A stretch of DNA of 64,000 nt from Streptomyces sp. NBC_00353 (GCF_036108815.1 NZ_CP107985.1:372001-436000); one strand, 5' to 3'. Shown: positions 1 through 8,432, counted from the first letter of the stretch. Notes: generated by a model from the letters alone, not told the origin. Numbers and translations are program-made.

Positions 1-138
1 TCACGTAACAGGGCGGGTCCTGGGACTGTCCAGCGGTCCCGTGTCGGCGTACTCGTCAAGGTGCTCAGCCAGGTACACGGGAACGTGCCCAGCGACTGGC
101 CGGCGCGGGACCCGAGATCAAGGTCCGGCCGCCTGGGC

Positions 139-1071
139 TCAAGGGATGACGATGACCTTGCCTCGGGTCCGTCCGGCTTCGCTGAGGTGATGGACGTCTG
201 CGAGGTCGGTCAGTGGCCGCGACTCGCTGATGTCGATGCTGAGCGCGGCCGCGTCGACGAGTTCCACGAGCGCCGCAAGATGTGCGACATCGTTGCGGGC
301 GACCATGTGCATCGCGCTCACCCCGGCGTCGGCAGCCGGCTCGATCGGGGTTGCGATCGAGATGATCCTCCCGCCGCGCCGCACCAGAGGCGCCAGAGCT
401 GCGGCGCCCGGCGGGCTCAGCGGGACCAGGTTGAGCAGAGTGTCCACCGGACCGTCGAGCGCGGCGCTCACCGGCCTGGCGGTGTAGTTGATCACTTGAT
501 CCGCCCCCTGCCGCAGGACCACCTCGGTGCTCCGAGGACTGGCCGTGGCGATCACCTCCGCCCCCGCGTACTTGGCGAGCTGCGTCACGAAGCCTCCGAC
601 GCCGCCACCCGCACCGTTTACCAGCACCCGCTGACCAGCGGCCACCTTCCCGTGCTCGAACACCGCCTGCCAGGCCGTCAGTCCGGCCACGGGAAGGGCT
701 GCAGCGTTCGCGAGAGGGATGGACGCCGGCGCGGCGACCAGCACGGCAGCGGGCGCGCGGACGTACTCGGCAGCCGCACCCCCGCTGTCGAGCCGCCCGA
801 TGACCCGGTCGCCGACGGCGAAGCCCTCCGTCCCTGCGCCGATCTCGGCCACAGTGCCGGCGACGTCCCAGCCGAGCGTGTAGGGCAGGTCCACGGGGAA
901 GAACGCGTGCAGCAGTCCGGCGCGCAGAGCGGCCTCGGTGGGATTGAACGAGGTCGCGGCGACATGGACAAGCACTTCACCGAAGGCGGGCCGCGGACGG
1001 GGGACGGCGTCGTAGCGGACCACGGAGGCATCGCCGTACTCGTGGATTCGCGTGGTCTTCATCATCGTCAT
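139..1071 (-). CDS. Zinc-free quinone oxidoreductase-like NADP-dependent dehydrogenase
   Basis: The 310-residue product is a medium-chain dehydrogenase of the quinone oxidoreductase branch, expected to reduce quinones or enones with NADPH in the cytosol. The GroES-like half holds a TLGWDVAGTV segment (about 65-74) and a GVG nucleotide motif GAGGGVGGFV sits at 153-162. There are no cysteines, so the structural zinc site of alcohol dehydrogenases is absent, as usual for this branch. Several ATG codons cluster at the start (1071, 1065, 1062) and no clear ribosome site separates them. It is divergent from the AraC-type gene at 1161, which is the likely regulator. The physiological substrate cannot be read from sequence. 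Confidence 0.9.
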   Translation of the reverse strand: MTMMKTTRIHEYGDASVVRYDAVPRPRPAFGEVLVHVAATSFNPTEAALRAGLLHAFFPVDLPYTLGWDVAGTVAEIGAGTEGFAVGDRVIGRLDSGGAAAEYVRAPAAVLVAAPASIPLANAAALPVAGLTAWQAVFEHGKVAAGQRVLVNGAGGGVGGFVTQLAKYAGAEVIATASPRSTEVVLRQGADQVINYTARPVSAALDGPVDTLLNLVPLSPPGAAALAPLVRRGGRIISIATPIEPAADAGVSAMHMVARNDVAHLAALVELVDAAALSIDISESRPLTDLADVHHLSEAGRTRGKVIVIP

Positions 1072-1160
1072 GCCGCGAATCTACGACCGCACTCGGAGAC
1101 GATCCATGCGCCAGACCGCCCAGTTCATGCGCGTGCGTCTCGCACCCGTACTCTCGGCGC

Positions 1161-2096
1161 ATGGATGTACTCAGCGACGTAGTCGCGGTGACACGGACCG
1201 GCCGGCCCCGGTCGGCGCATGTGCGGTGGCATGCCCCGTGGGGACAGGAGTTCGCCTCCGTCCCCGGGTCGGCGGGCTTCCAGGTGATCCTGCAGGGTTC
1301 CTGCTGGCTGCTGCCTCCGAACGCGGAGCCCGTCCAACTGGGCACGGGCGACGTGGTGTTCCTCCCCCACGGCAGCGGGCACACCCTGGCCGACAGCCCC
1401 GAATCCCTCGTGACAGCCTCTGCATGCGGCCCCGACAACCACGAGCAGTACGACGCCTACGCCTCGGACAGCGTCGACCGGAGCGGAGACGGCGGTCCGG
1501 TCACCGTAGTGCTCTGCGGGGCCTACCAGCTCGACCCGTCCCGCACTCACCCGCTGCTGCTGACCCTCCCGGATCTGATCCACTTGCCGGCACACTCGGG
1601 CCGCCATCCCGAGTTGCGCTCAGCCGTGCAACTCCTGGCCGCCGAGATGGAGTACCCGCGTCTGGGCACGGACGCAGTCGTCCCCGCCCTCCTGGACACA
1701 CTGCTGCTGTACATCCTGCGCATCTGGTTCACCGAACAGCCCGCCCGAGGAGACACCACCGGATGGGCCGCCGCACTGAACGACCCACCGGTCACCGCCG
1801 CCCTCCACGCCATCCACCGAGACCCGGCAGCACCCTGGACCGTGGCGAAACTCGCTGCGGAAGCCGGACTCTCCCGGGCACCGTTCGCCAGACGCTTCGC
1901 CCTGCTGATCGGCCAACCGCCCCTCGGCTACCTGACCTGGTGGCGGATGACCACGGCAGCGCGCCTGCTACGCACATCGGACGCACCGTTGAGATCCATC
2001 GCTGCCCAGGTGGGCTACACATCCGAGTTCGCCTTCGCCAACGCGTTCAAACGCACGCACGGGACCGCACCCGGAGCGTACCGGCGGAACAGCTGA
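1161..2096 (+). CDS. AraC-family transcriptional regulator with N-terminal cupin
   Basis: The 311-residue protein has an N-terminal cupin-like sensory half (about 20-130, with GDVVFLPHGSGHTL) and a C-terminal AraC double helix-turn-helix (about 205-305). The second helix-turn-helix contains the typical VGYTSEFAFANAFKRTHG. This domain order is that of the cupin_6/AraC regulators that commonly sit beside oxidoreductases. The 89-bp divergent gap to the oxidoreductase gene would hold both promoters. No strong Shine-Dalgarno precedes the ATG, so the start is inferred from the family N-terminus. The ligand is unknown. Confidence 0.9.
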   Translation: MDVLSDVVAVTRTGRPRSAHVRWHAPWGQEFASVPGSAGFQVILQGSCWLLPPNAEPVQLGTGDVVFLPHGSGHTLADSPESLVTASACGPDNHEQYDAYASDSVDRSGDGGPVTVVLCGAYQLDPSRTHPLLLTLPDLIHLPAHSGRHPELRSAVQLLAAEMEYPRLGTDAVVPALLDTLLLYILRIWFTEQPARGDTTGWAAALNDPPVTAALHAIHRDPAAPWTVAKLAAEAGLSRAPFARRFALLIGQPPLGYLTWWRMTTAARLLRTSDAPLRSIAAQVGYTSEFAFANAFKRTHGTAPGAYRRNS

Positions 2097-2407
2097 TCCG
2101 GAGCGGCAAACCTGAGCACGTTCAGTCGTACGCGGCTGGGCACATTCAGGTGTACGCCGACATCCCGCCCCGTGCGCCGGTGCCGGTGCCATGGACCGGC
2201 AACAGTTTTGTGATCTTCGGTCGTCATCAAGTGGTCCTCAACCCGGGCCAGTTGTGGCGCACGCGCACTCAGACGCAGACGCAGACGCAGACGGGCGATA
2301 CCTGCCGGAGGGCTTTCCGGCTGGGCTCGCCGGCGTTGGGGAAACAACGGCCGTGCGGCGAACCGCCGGAAAGCTGGTCGGGTCCGGGCGTCCCGCAGTG
2401 GCTGCCT

Positions 2408-3838
2408 TCAGCCTCGGTGGGTTTCCAGCAGTCGCAGCCAGATTTCGCCGAGGGTGGGGAAGGCGGGGACGGCGTGCCAGAGCCGGTCGAGGGGTACCTC
2501 GCCGGCGACGGCGATGGTGGCGGAGTGCACCAGTTCCCCGACGCCGGGTCCGGCGAAGGTGACGCCCACCACGGTGTTGCGGTCGGTGTCGATGAGCATG
2601 CGGGCCCGGCCGCGGTAGTCCTCGCCGTACTGGTGGGCGCCCGCAACGTGTGCGAGGTCGTAGTCCACCACCTCGATCCGGCGCCCGCTCTGTTCGGCCT
2701 CGCGGCTGGTCAGACCGACGGAAGCGACCTCGGGGGTGGTGAAGACAACCTGCGGGACGGCCACGTGGTCAGCGGTGGCGACATGCGCGCCCCAGGGCGC
2801 GTCGTCGACCGGTTCCCCGTTGGCGCGGGCCCCGATGACAGCGCCGGCGATCCGGGCCTGGTACTTGCCCTGATGCGTCATCAGGGCGCGGCGGTTGACG
2901 TCGCCGACGGCGTAGAACCAGCCGTCGGCGACGTCGGTCACTCGGAAGGTGTCGTCCACCTTCAGCCAGTCGCCCGGGGTGAGACCTATCGTCTCCAGCC
3001 CCAGGTCCCAGGTCCGCGGAGCACGGCCGGTGGCCAGCAGGATCTCGTCCGCCACCAGATGCCCGCCATCGGCCAGGGTGATCTGGACCTCGCCGCCCTC
3101 GCGCGCCAGAGAGGTCACGGAGGTTTCGAACCGGATATCGACACCGGCCTCCCGCAGACCGTCGGTCACCAGCTCGCCGGCGAACGGCTCCATCCGCTGC
3201 AGCAACGCGTCCTCGAGGACCAGCATGGTCACCTGGGAACCGAGCGCCTGCCAGGCGGTGGCCATCTCGACGGCCACCACACCGCCGCCGACCACGGCCA
3301 GACGGCCGGGGACCTTGCCCGCACTGGTCGCCTCACGGCTGGTCCAGGGGCGAACGGTGTCCAGGCCCGGGATAGGGGGCAGAGCCGCGCCGGTTCCGGT
3401 GGAGACGGCCACCGCGTGCCGGGCGGTCAGGGCGACGGTGTCGCCGTCGGGAGTCTGCACCGACACCTGCTTGGGACCGGTGAGGCGGCCATGGCCGCGG
3501 ATCAGATCGACGTCGACCGAGTCCAGCCAGTCGACCTGGTCCTCGTCCTTCCAGTACGAGGACATCTTGTCGCGGTGCGCGAGAACCGCCTCGACGTCCA
3601 GCGGCCCGGCCACCGCCGGGTTGAGTCCGGGTATGCGGCGTGCGTCGGCGCGCGCCACCACCGGGCGCAGCAGCGCCTTGCTGGGGTCACAGGCCCAGAA
3701 CGAGCACTCCCCGCCGAGCAGTTCACGCTCCACGATCACGGTACTGAGACCGGCGGCACGGGCACGTTCGGCCACGTTCTCACCGACCGGCCCAGCGCCG
3801 ATGACAATCACATCGTAGGTGCGGGTGGTCTCGTTCAT
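2408..3838 (-). CDS. FAD-dependent pyridine nucleotide-disulfide oxidoreductase
   Basis: The 476-residue flavoprotein resembles dihydrolipoamide dehydrogenase and mercuric reductase. It shows the FAD motif VIGAGPVGENVAE near the N-terminus, the redox-active disulfide CSFWAC (Cys45 and Cys50) followed by DPSK, an NAD motif VVGGGVVAVEMA near 180, and a dimer-interface domain ending PAFPTLGEIWLRLLE. I chose the ATG at 3838 because GGAGCAGTA lies just upstream; an upstream ATG at 3856 lacks a site. It stands alone, with no 2-oxoacid dehydrogenase genes nearby, so a role as E3 subunit is not supported. The electron acceptor is not evident. Confidence 0.88.
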   Translation of the reverse strand: MNETTRTYDVIVIGAGPVGENVAERARAAGLSTVIVERELLGGECSFWACDPSKALLRPVVARADARRIPGLNPAVAGPLDVEAVLAHRDKMSSYWKDEDQVDWLDSVDVDLIRGHGRLTGPKQVSVQTPDGDTVALTARHAVAVSTGTGAALPPIPGLDTVRPWTSREATSAGKVPGRLAVVGGGVVAVEMATAWQALGSQVTMLVLEDALLQRMEPFAGELVTDGLREAGVDIRFETSVTSLAREGGEVQITLADGGHLVADEILLATGRAPRTWDLGLETIGLTPGDWLKVDDTFRVTDVADGWFYAVGDVNRRALMTHQGKYQARIAGAVIGARANGEPVDDAPWGAHVATADHVAVPQVVFTTPEVASVGLTSREAEQSGRRIEVVDYDLAHVAGAHQYGEDYRGRARMLIDTDRNTVVGVTFAGPGVGELVHSATIAVAGEVPLDRLWHAVPAFPTLGEIWLRLLETHRG

Positions 3839-3966
3839 TACTGCTCCATTCATCACTGCTTCTGCAACTCAGGTGGATTCGGCGGCCCGGCACCTGGCCG
3901 CGCGCTGTTCCCCCGCTTTCACCGGGGAGATCCGCAAGGGCTGCAGTGCTCGGTTGATGCGGTTGC

Positions 3967-4143
3967 GTGCTCTCCGGACCGCTGGTGCCGGGGCGCGCCT
4001 TCGCGCCTGGCGGTTCGGTGCCGACGTGCTCTCCGGACCGCCGGTGCCGGGGCGCGCCTTCGCGCCTGGCGGTTCGGTGCCGACGTGCTCTCCGGACCGC
4101 CGGTGCCGGGGCGCGCCTTTGCGCCTGGCGGTTCGGTGCCGGC
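3967..4143. repeat. Three 59-bp tandem repeats, each with a hairpin
   Basis: Three near-identical units begin at 3967, 4026 and 4085. Each starts GTGCTCTCCGGACC and contains GGCGCG-CCTT-CGCGCC, a six-base-pair stem with a CCTT loop; the third copy has one T change in the stem. The 59-bp period is not a multiple of three, so the repeats are not an in-frame coding array. They lie between the 3' end of the VOC gene and the 5' end of the disulfide oxidoreductase gene, both read leftward, so they may act in the leader of the oxidoreductase transcript or as attenuator-like stems. Confidence 0.85.
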
Positions 4144-4270
4144 GCCCTGGGCCGGGTCGGTGCCGCCGTCCGGTGTCCGGCTTTGCGGGTGCTGTGGCCA
4201 GGGCCTGAAAGGGGGTGGCCGCGGTCCGGGTCGGTCATGACCGTTGCACCGCCGGGTGGTTGATGCGGTG

Positions 4271-4744
4271 TCAGCGGCCGGGGGCCCGGTTCACCACTTC
4301 CTGGAGCACCCAGCCGTTGCCGTCGGGGTCGCTGAAGGTGAGGTAGGAGCCGTAGGAGGCGCGGTCGGGGTGCGGGCCGGTCCGTCGTTCCTGGCCTGCG
4401 CCGCGGTGGACGGCGGTTCCGACGTCGTGGCCGTGGTGGAGGAGTCCTCCGGCGTCGTGGAACACCTCGCTCACGTCGATGCCGCGGCTGGTGAGCTCGG
4501 CGTGGGCCTCTTCGATGTCGGTGACGATGAGGTACAGGCTCTGGATCGCGCCGGGGGCGGTGGAGGTCATTCCCTCGCCGAAGATGATCGAGCACTCGGA
4601 GCCGGGCGGCGTGAGGTGGACCACCCGGAAGTCGTCACTGGCCGTGTAGTCGACGTCCAGGCGGAATCCCAGCGCTTCGTAGAAGGCCTTGGTCCGGTCG
4701 ATGTCGGAGACGGGCAGCACGATCATTTCGAGCTTCAGATCCAT
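4271..4744 (-). CDS. VOC (glyoxalase/bleomycin-resistance) superfamily protein
   Basis: The 157-residue protein has the paired beta-alpha-beta-beta-beta modules of the vicinal oxygen chelate fold: an N-terminal unit starting LEMIVLPVSDIDRTKAFYEALGF (about 4-26) and a C-terminal unit with YLTFSDPDGNGWVLQEV (about 134-150). AAGGACA lies a few bases upstream of the ATG at 4744. The middle part (about 108-128) is less typical. VOC proteins of this size act as lyases, dioxygenases or drug-binding proteins; the actual activity cannot be assigned. It sits roughly 1 kb from ohrR with a repeat-rich gap between. Confidence 0.85.
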   Translation of the reverse strand: MDLKLEMIVLPVSDIDRTKAFYEALGFRLDVDYTASDDFRVVHLTPPGSECSIIFGEGMTSTAPGAIQSLYLIVTDIEEAHAELTSRGIDVSEVFHDAGGLLHHGHDVGTAVHRGAGQERRTGPHPDRASYGSYLTFSDPDGNGWVLQEVVNRAPGR

Positions 4745-4983
4745 GGGGATGTCCTTGTTTGTTGGCGTCGGTGAATTTCACACATCCGTGCGTCACCGGT
4801 TCTTCTGGTGATTGCGGCATTCGGGGCGACAGGTGCGGCCCCGGCTCGCTGTGGTGAACGGCCGGGATGGGCGGTGGGGTGGCTCATCCTGCGGTTCAAC
4901 CTGATAAGAAACCTATCTGACACTTAAATCGTGTGCAAGTAAAACTTGAAAACTGAGAGTGTGGCAAAGGAAACATCCGGCGG

Positions 4984-5004
4984 CGGCCCCGGCCTCCGGG
5001 GCCG
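4984..5004. terminator. GC-rich hairpin, terminator-like
   Basis: CGGCCCCGG and CCGGGGCCG form a nine-base-pair stem around a CCT loop. It sits in the 1-kb stretch between the VOC gene and ohrR and has no U-tract, as is usual for actinobacterial terminators. No transcription unit ending here is certain. Confidence 0.4.
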
Positions 5005-5090
5005 GGTGGCGGCCGTCCCGGACGCGGCCGAGTCCGGGGCCGGGGCGGGGTTCGGGGTGCACCCCGGGCGGCCGCCGGTACAGTCGGCGC

Positions 5091-5543
5091 GTGCGGGACC
5101 TTCGGGGAAGCTTCCGCGAGGCGGTCATCCTGCGGTGCGAGCCCGGCGGCGCCGACACGGCGTCCGGAGTTTCAGCGCTCCGGAGGGCCGCTTCTCACGC
5201 GGCCCACGGTTTCGACGGGAGGCACACCGTCTCGCCCGCATCGCCGATCAGCATGTCGAGCCCGCCCGCTCCCGGCGACGGCGTCCCCGGCCGAGCCGGT
5301 CCGTCACGGCGGGAGCCGGGCGAAGGCCCACCGGAAGATCCTCAAAGACGTGGAGGGATGCGGGCCACACAGGCACCGGATGGCCGCGACCGGCCCGGCT
5401 CGAGGGCGCGCCGACGAACAGGATCCTGGGATACTCCGCACACCGGCCGCCTGCAGTGCACCGAGCCATCGACGAGCGGACCCCCGCTCGAGCTCGACCT
5501 GCACTTGAGCTCGAACCCGCGCTTGAGCTCGACCTGCGCTTGA
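5091..5543 (+). CDS. Possible leaderless or decayed small ORF
   Basis: A GTG at 5091 lies six bases downstream of TACAGT (5079-5084), the spacing seen for leaderless starts in Streptomyces. The first roughly 25 codons (VRDLRGSFREAVILRC...) have strong third-position GC, but the bias fades afterwards and the frame runs into the 17-bp tandem repeats at 5486. I recognise no family. It may be the remains of a gene truncated by the repeat, or chance. Confidence 0.2.
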   Translation: MRDLRGSFREAVILRCEPGGADTASGVSALRRAASHAAHGFDGRHTVSPASPISMSSPPAPGDGVPGRAGPSRREPGEGPPEDPQRRGGMRATQAPDGRDRPGSRARRRTGSWDTPHTGRLQCTEPSTSGPPLELDLHLSSNPRLSSTCA

Positions 5544-5589
5544 GCTCGACCTGCGCTTGAGCTCGACCTGCGCTTGAGCTTGACCCGCG
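5486..5589. repeat. Six tandem 17-18-bp repeats with GAGCTC cores
   Basis: Units start at 5486, 5503, 5521, 5538, 5555 and 5572, most reading GCTTGAGCTCGACCTGC. Two are 18 bp, so the array drifts through all frames and is not coding. Each unit carries the palindrome GAGCTC, and the last has one base changed. The array ends about 100 bp upstream of the ohrR promoter. Confidence 0.85.
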
Positions 5590-5681
5590 ATTGCACCGCA
5601 CAGGACCGGCCCGTCGGCCAGTTCTGTTTTCGCGGGCCGGCGGCGGGCGAGAACCGGCGCGACCTGATCCAGCCTATTAAG

Positions 5682-5696
5682 TGTGCACAATATAAT
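5682..5696 (+). promoter_or_regulatory. Probable ohrR promoter: palindrome plus consensus -10
   Basis: A perfect TATAAT at 5691-5696 stands out in this GC-rich region and lies about 64 bp before the ohrR start. It is preceded directly by the palindrome TGTGCACA (5682-5689), placed where a repressor would block the polymerase. OhrR proteins are known to repress their own promoters, so self-control is plausible but unproven. No good -35 hexamer is visible at 17 bp. Confidence 0.5.
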
Positions 5697-5759
5697 GTTG
5701 AGCATGTAAGTTTTGGGGTATGCTAACTATGCGTGAAAGATTCGCGCGGAGGAGGAGTC

Positions 5760-6233
5760 ATGATGAGCAAGATCGAGACCGGTGCCGGACAGGGCGAGAC
5801 CGCCGAGGTCAGCCTGCTCCTCGAGGACCAGATGTGCTTCGCCCTGTACGCAGCGCAGCGCGCGGTGACCAGTCGCTACCGCCCGCTGCTGGAGGAGCTC
5901 AATCTGACCTATCCCCAGTACCTGGTGATGCTGGTGCTGTGGGAGCACGGCGCCCTCCCCATCAAGTCCCTGGGCACGCTTTTGCAGCTCGACTACGGCA
6001 CCTTGACCCCGCTGCTCAAGCGCCTGCAGGCTCACGGGTTCATCCGGCGCGAGCGCCAGGCGAGCGACGAGCGCTCGGTGCAGATCACCCTCACCGAGCA
6101 GGGGACCGAGCTCCGCGAGCGCGCTCTCGCCGTTCCCGTCGCCATGGGGGAGGCTGTCGGCTTGGGCCCTCGTGAGATCGAGGATGCCAAGTGCTTCCTC
6201 GAGCGTCTGACAGCCAACCTCTCCGCAGCCTGA
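5760..6233 (+). CDS. ohrR: OhrR, MarR-family organic hydroperoxide sensor
   Basis: The 157-residue protein has the OhrR signature near its N-terminus: LLLEDQMCFALYAAQRAVTS, with the peroxide-sensing cysteine in the MCFALYA context, then a winged helix with LDYGTLTPLLKRL and RQASDERSVQITLTEQG. In this family the reactive cysteine is oxidised by organic hydroperoxides, which releases the DNA. GGAGGAG directly precedes the tandem ATG at 5760/5763, which rejects the longer frame from 5733. An ohr peroxidase gene, its usual partner, is not found beside it; instead a decayed second ohrR lies downstream on the other strand. Confidence 0.92.
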   Translation: MMSKIETGAGQGETAEVSLLLEDQMCFALYAAQRAVTSRYRPLLEELNLTYPQYLVMLVLWEHGALPIKSLGTLLQLDYGTLTPLLKRLQAHGFIRRERQASDERSVQITLTEQGTELRERALAVPVAMGEAVGLGPREIEDAKCFLERLTANLSAA

Positions 6234-6800
6234 CCCGGCTGCCGCCCGTCACTGAATCGCCGCCCCGTCCACGCTCGAGCATCCACCGCCGGTCCGCCAC
6301 CTGCGCCCTGCGCCTCGCGCTCCGGTATCAGCCGGGACCGCGAGGTTCGGCGCAGCTGCCACTGAAGCGGCCGGGCTACGTGTCTCGCTGAGCGCCGGGC
6401 GCGCCCGCTCGGCGCAAGAGCCATTTCCGAGGTGACGTCGCCCCGAGCCCCGCGGTGAGAGAGCCGCATCGCTCAGCGCCGGCTTTCCCGTGCCCCCGCT
6501 CCCCCACCCGGCCCGTGCTCCGGCGCGGCCGGCTACCGCGGGTGGATGTTGCGAGGTCCGGCCACGTACATCCCGCTCTCGAGATCGGTGCCGCTGAAGG
6601 GGATGACGTCGCGGTGGCGTCCGCCGTGCGTCCACACGCTGCGCTCTGCGACGACGCCCACCAGCACATGCGCGAGTAGCGCGAACCGTCCGGCACAGGC
6701 TTCTCCCCCGGTCCGCTGCGCCCGCTTGCGCCCGCTCCTGGACGGCCACCGGACCGGCGGGACACCGATGCCGCCCGCCCGCACGAAGGCACGGGCGGCG
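6234..6800. other. Non-coding stretch with gene debris
   Basis: I see no intact gene here. On the minus strand around 6533-6690 a short stretch reads as protein-like (...VIPFSGTDLESGMYVAGP...) in the frame that follows the decayed ohrR, but it matches no family I recognise and has no start signal. Confidence 0.35.
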
Positions 6801-6809
6801 CCCCGTGGC

Positions 6810-7140
6810 CCCGGGCGGCGACGGCGCGCAGGCGGCGGCGATCTCCTCGGTTGTGAGCCCGGAGCCCGACGGCCTCGCCGGGGCGGGGCATCGGCGAGGA
6901 TGCGTTCGCGCATCGCGGCATCCTCCTCGGGGAGGGGCACCCCGACGCCCTGTCCGTCGCCGGCCGACGCCGGCGTGCACTGAGGGCCGTTGACCTCCGG
7001 GCAGCGGCGTGAGGGTCGTCAGGTCGACCGCCCCGAGCGATGGCCGGTACACGCCGGTCACCGTGCGGGAGGCGGCGTAGCAGGTGAAGTGCAACCGGGT
7101 CGTTCACGAGCAGGAACAGCCCAACTGTCCCTTTTCTACC
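6810..7140 (-). pseudogene. Decayed second ohrR (MarR family)
   Basis: Pieces of an OhrR protein occur on the minus strand in different frames. The N-terminal piece HFTCYAASRTVTGVYRP, in the frame running from 7094, aligns with CFALYAAQRAVTSRYRP of the intact neighbour, including the sensing cysteine. It then jumps from VDLT directly to TLTPL, removing most of the winged helix (about 40 residues). C-terminal pieces AMRERILADAP, PGEAVGL and TTEEIAA follow in three successive frames and match the ohrR C-terminus (RERALAVPVAMGEAVGL). Several frameshifts and an internal deletion therefore inactivate it. Confidence 0.7.
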
Positions 7141-7150
7141 GATTTGGTGT

Positions 7151-7183
7151 GACAGGTCACAGGAAGCGCTTCCGTTCCTGTGA
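7151..7183. promoter_or_regulatory. Nested palindromes, candidate operator
   Basis: TCACAGGAA (7157-7165) and TTCCTGTGA (7175-7183) are exact inverted repeats; inside lies the 12-bp palindrome GGAAGCGCTTCC (7162-7173); a third repeat, GTGAC-AG-GTCAC, overlaps the left arm. The site lies between the decayed ohrR and the truncated hydrolase, which are divergent, so it probably controlled one or both. Confidence 0.5.
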
Positions 7184-7348
7184 CATCGCTGGTCAGGCGC
7201 GTCGCGCCCATGATCCATCATCTCTTCCGCGAGCGAATCACTCACTTGTAACTTGTACACGAGGTAATTTCGCTCTAGGGTTTTGATGTGGCGCCGGACA
7301 GTCCGCATCCCGGAGCCGTCACCGACGCATCCGACAGGGAGATCACCG

Positions 7349-7789
7349 ATGAACCGCAAGCTCAAGAGCCACTCTTTCCGGACATACGCCGCCCTCGGAA
7401 CCGCCGCCGGTGCGGCAGCGCTGGCCCTGATGGTCACCACGCCCGCCGGCGCCACCGAGGCGACCGAGATCGAGTCTCACCACCCGGGCGCCAAGCCGCC
7501 GGTGGTGCTGGTGCACGGCTCCTTCGCGGACTCCTCCAGCTGGAACGGCGTCGTCAAGGATCTGAAGCGCTCCGGCATTGCGGTCATCGCGCCCGCCGAC
7601 CCGCTGCGGGGCTGCTGCACAGCAACGTCGACCAAGAGTGCGTACATCAACAGTGCGTACATACCGCACGACCGGGCCGAAGCCCGTGAGCAAGCAACCA
7701 CCACTCAGGCCGGGGCCGTATCCCGACCGTGCGGGGAGGATGGATCCGGCAGGCCGAGGCCGATGCTGGCGAGTGCGATGGCCGGCTGA
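7349..7789 (+). pseudogene. Truncated exported alpha/beta hydrolase
   Basis: The ATG at 7349 follows AGGGAG. The protein begins with a signal peptide (MNRKLKSHSFRTYAALG... hydrophobic AALALMVTTPAGA about 20-35) and the first part of an alpha/beta hydrolase: VVLVHGSFADSSSWNGVV (about 53-70) and a following GIAVIAPADPLRG. After that segment (about nucleotide 7610) family similarity stops and the frame continues into unrelated sequence until 7789, so the nucleophile elbow, acid and histidine are all missing. Related intact proteins are about 270-300 residues. An IS3-type remnant begins just downstream and probably marks the event. Confidence 0.7.
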
Positions 7790-7890
7790 CCACCGACGAA
7801 CTGGAAGAACCGGCCCAGCTGCGGCGGGAGATGAGCCGGCCGCGCCGGGTGAGCGAGGCCCAGCGCACCGCTGAAGGAGCCCCGCGCATC
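7729..7890 (+). mobile_element. IS3-family transposase OrfA remnant
   Basis: In the frame from 7729 the text GWIRQAEADAGE...GRLTTDELEEPAQLRREMSRPRR resembles the middle of IS3 OrfA proteins, where W(V/I)RQAE(V/I)D is followed by a leucine-zipper-like EL..LRRE..RLRR stretch. Only about 50 residues remain; the helix-turn-helix, the OrfB catalytic part and terminal repeats are absent. The frame then reads nonsense to 7929. Confidence 0.55.
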
Positions 7891-7929
7891 CTCATCCGCC
7901 CCTGGGGCCCCGCCGAATGGCAGGACTGA

Positions 7930-8432
7930 CTCTCGCCGCCCACGACCTCGGCCGGCTCACCGTCAACGGCCTCACCGGCGAGCCACCGTTCCTGGGCAGT
8001 GAGCAGGAGTGAGTCCTGACTCACCGGTGCGCCCCGAACGGTGTTGGGCGCGCTGGTCCTCCGCTTTCGCATCCTGGTCGGCGACGCATATCCCGTATGC
8101 GGTCCGTCCCGGGCGGGCGGAATCCCTACGACCTGGCCATATGGGCGTGGCCAGAGGCGACAGGGAGGCCCCGAACCATCTCGCTGGTGACACGGGGGCC
8201 CCGACCGCCGACGCCACACCCGGCGTCCCAGATCGCACCGAGAACATGACGCACACCCCACCAGACACACCCACCGACCGTCACACCGTTCACTCAAACG
8301 TGCCCACGTTCGCCAAAGCGGCTTGTGTGCCCAGCAGTTGTGAACCCCACCTTCGACGCGCGGCGGCACGCGGCCGTCGAACCTACCTCGCCCAGCCCCC
8401 CTCTGACCCACGAACTGCGATGGGAGCGTGTG
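7930..8432. other. Intergenic, no gene recognised
   Basis: About 500 bp without a supportable gene, between the IS3 remnant and the LAL regulator. It presumably holds the promoter of the latter. No repeat or strong hairpin stood out. Confidence 0.4.

Noticed and set aside
1..138. Possible end of a gene at the left edge
   Set aside because: No frame reaching the edge shows consistent coding character before the oxidoreductase stop.
61..1182. Long plus-strand open frame over the quinone oxidoreductase gene
   Set aside because: It is the antisense shadow of the minus-strand gene; composition is Arg/His/Pro-rich with no family features.
5486..5589. CRISPR-like or iteron origin
   Set aside because: Units are 17-18 bp with no spacers and no replication gene is present; a tandem repeat is the simplest reading.
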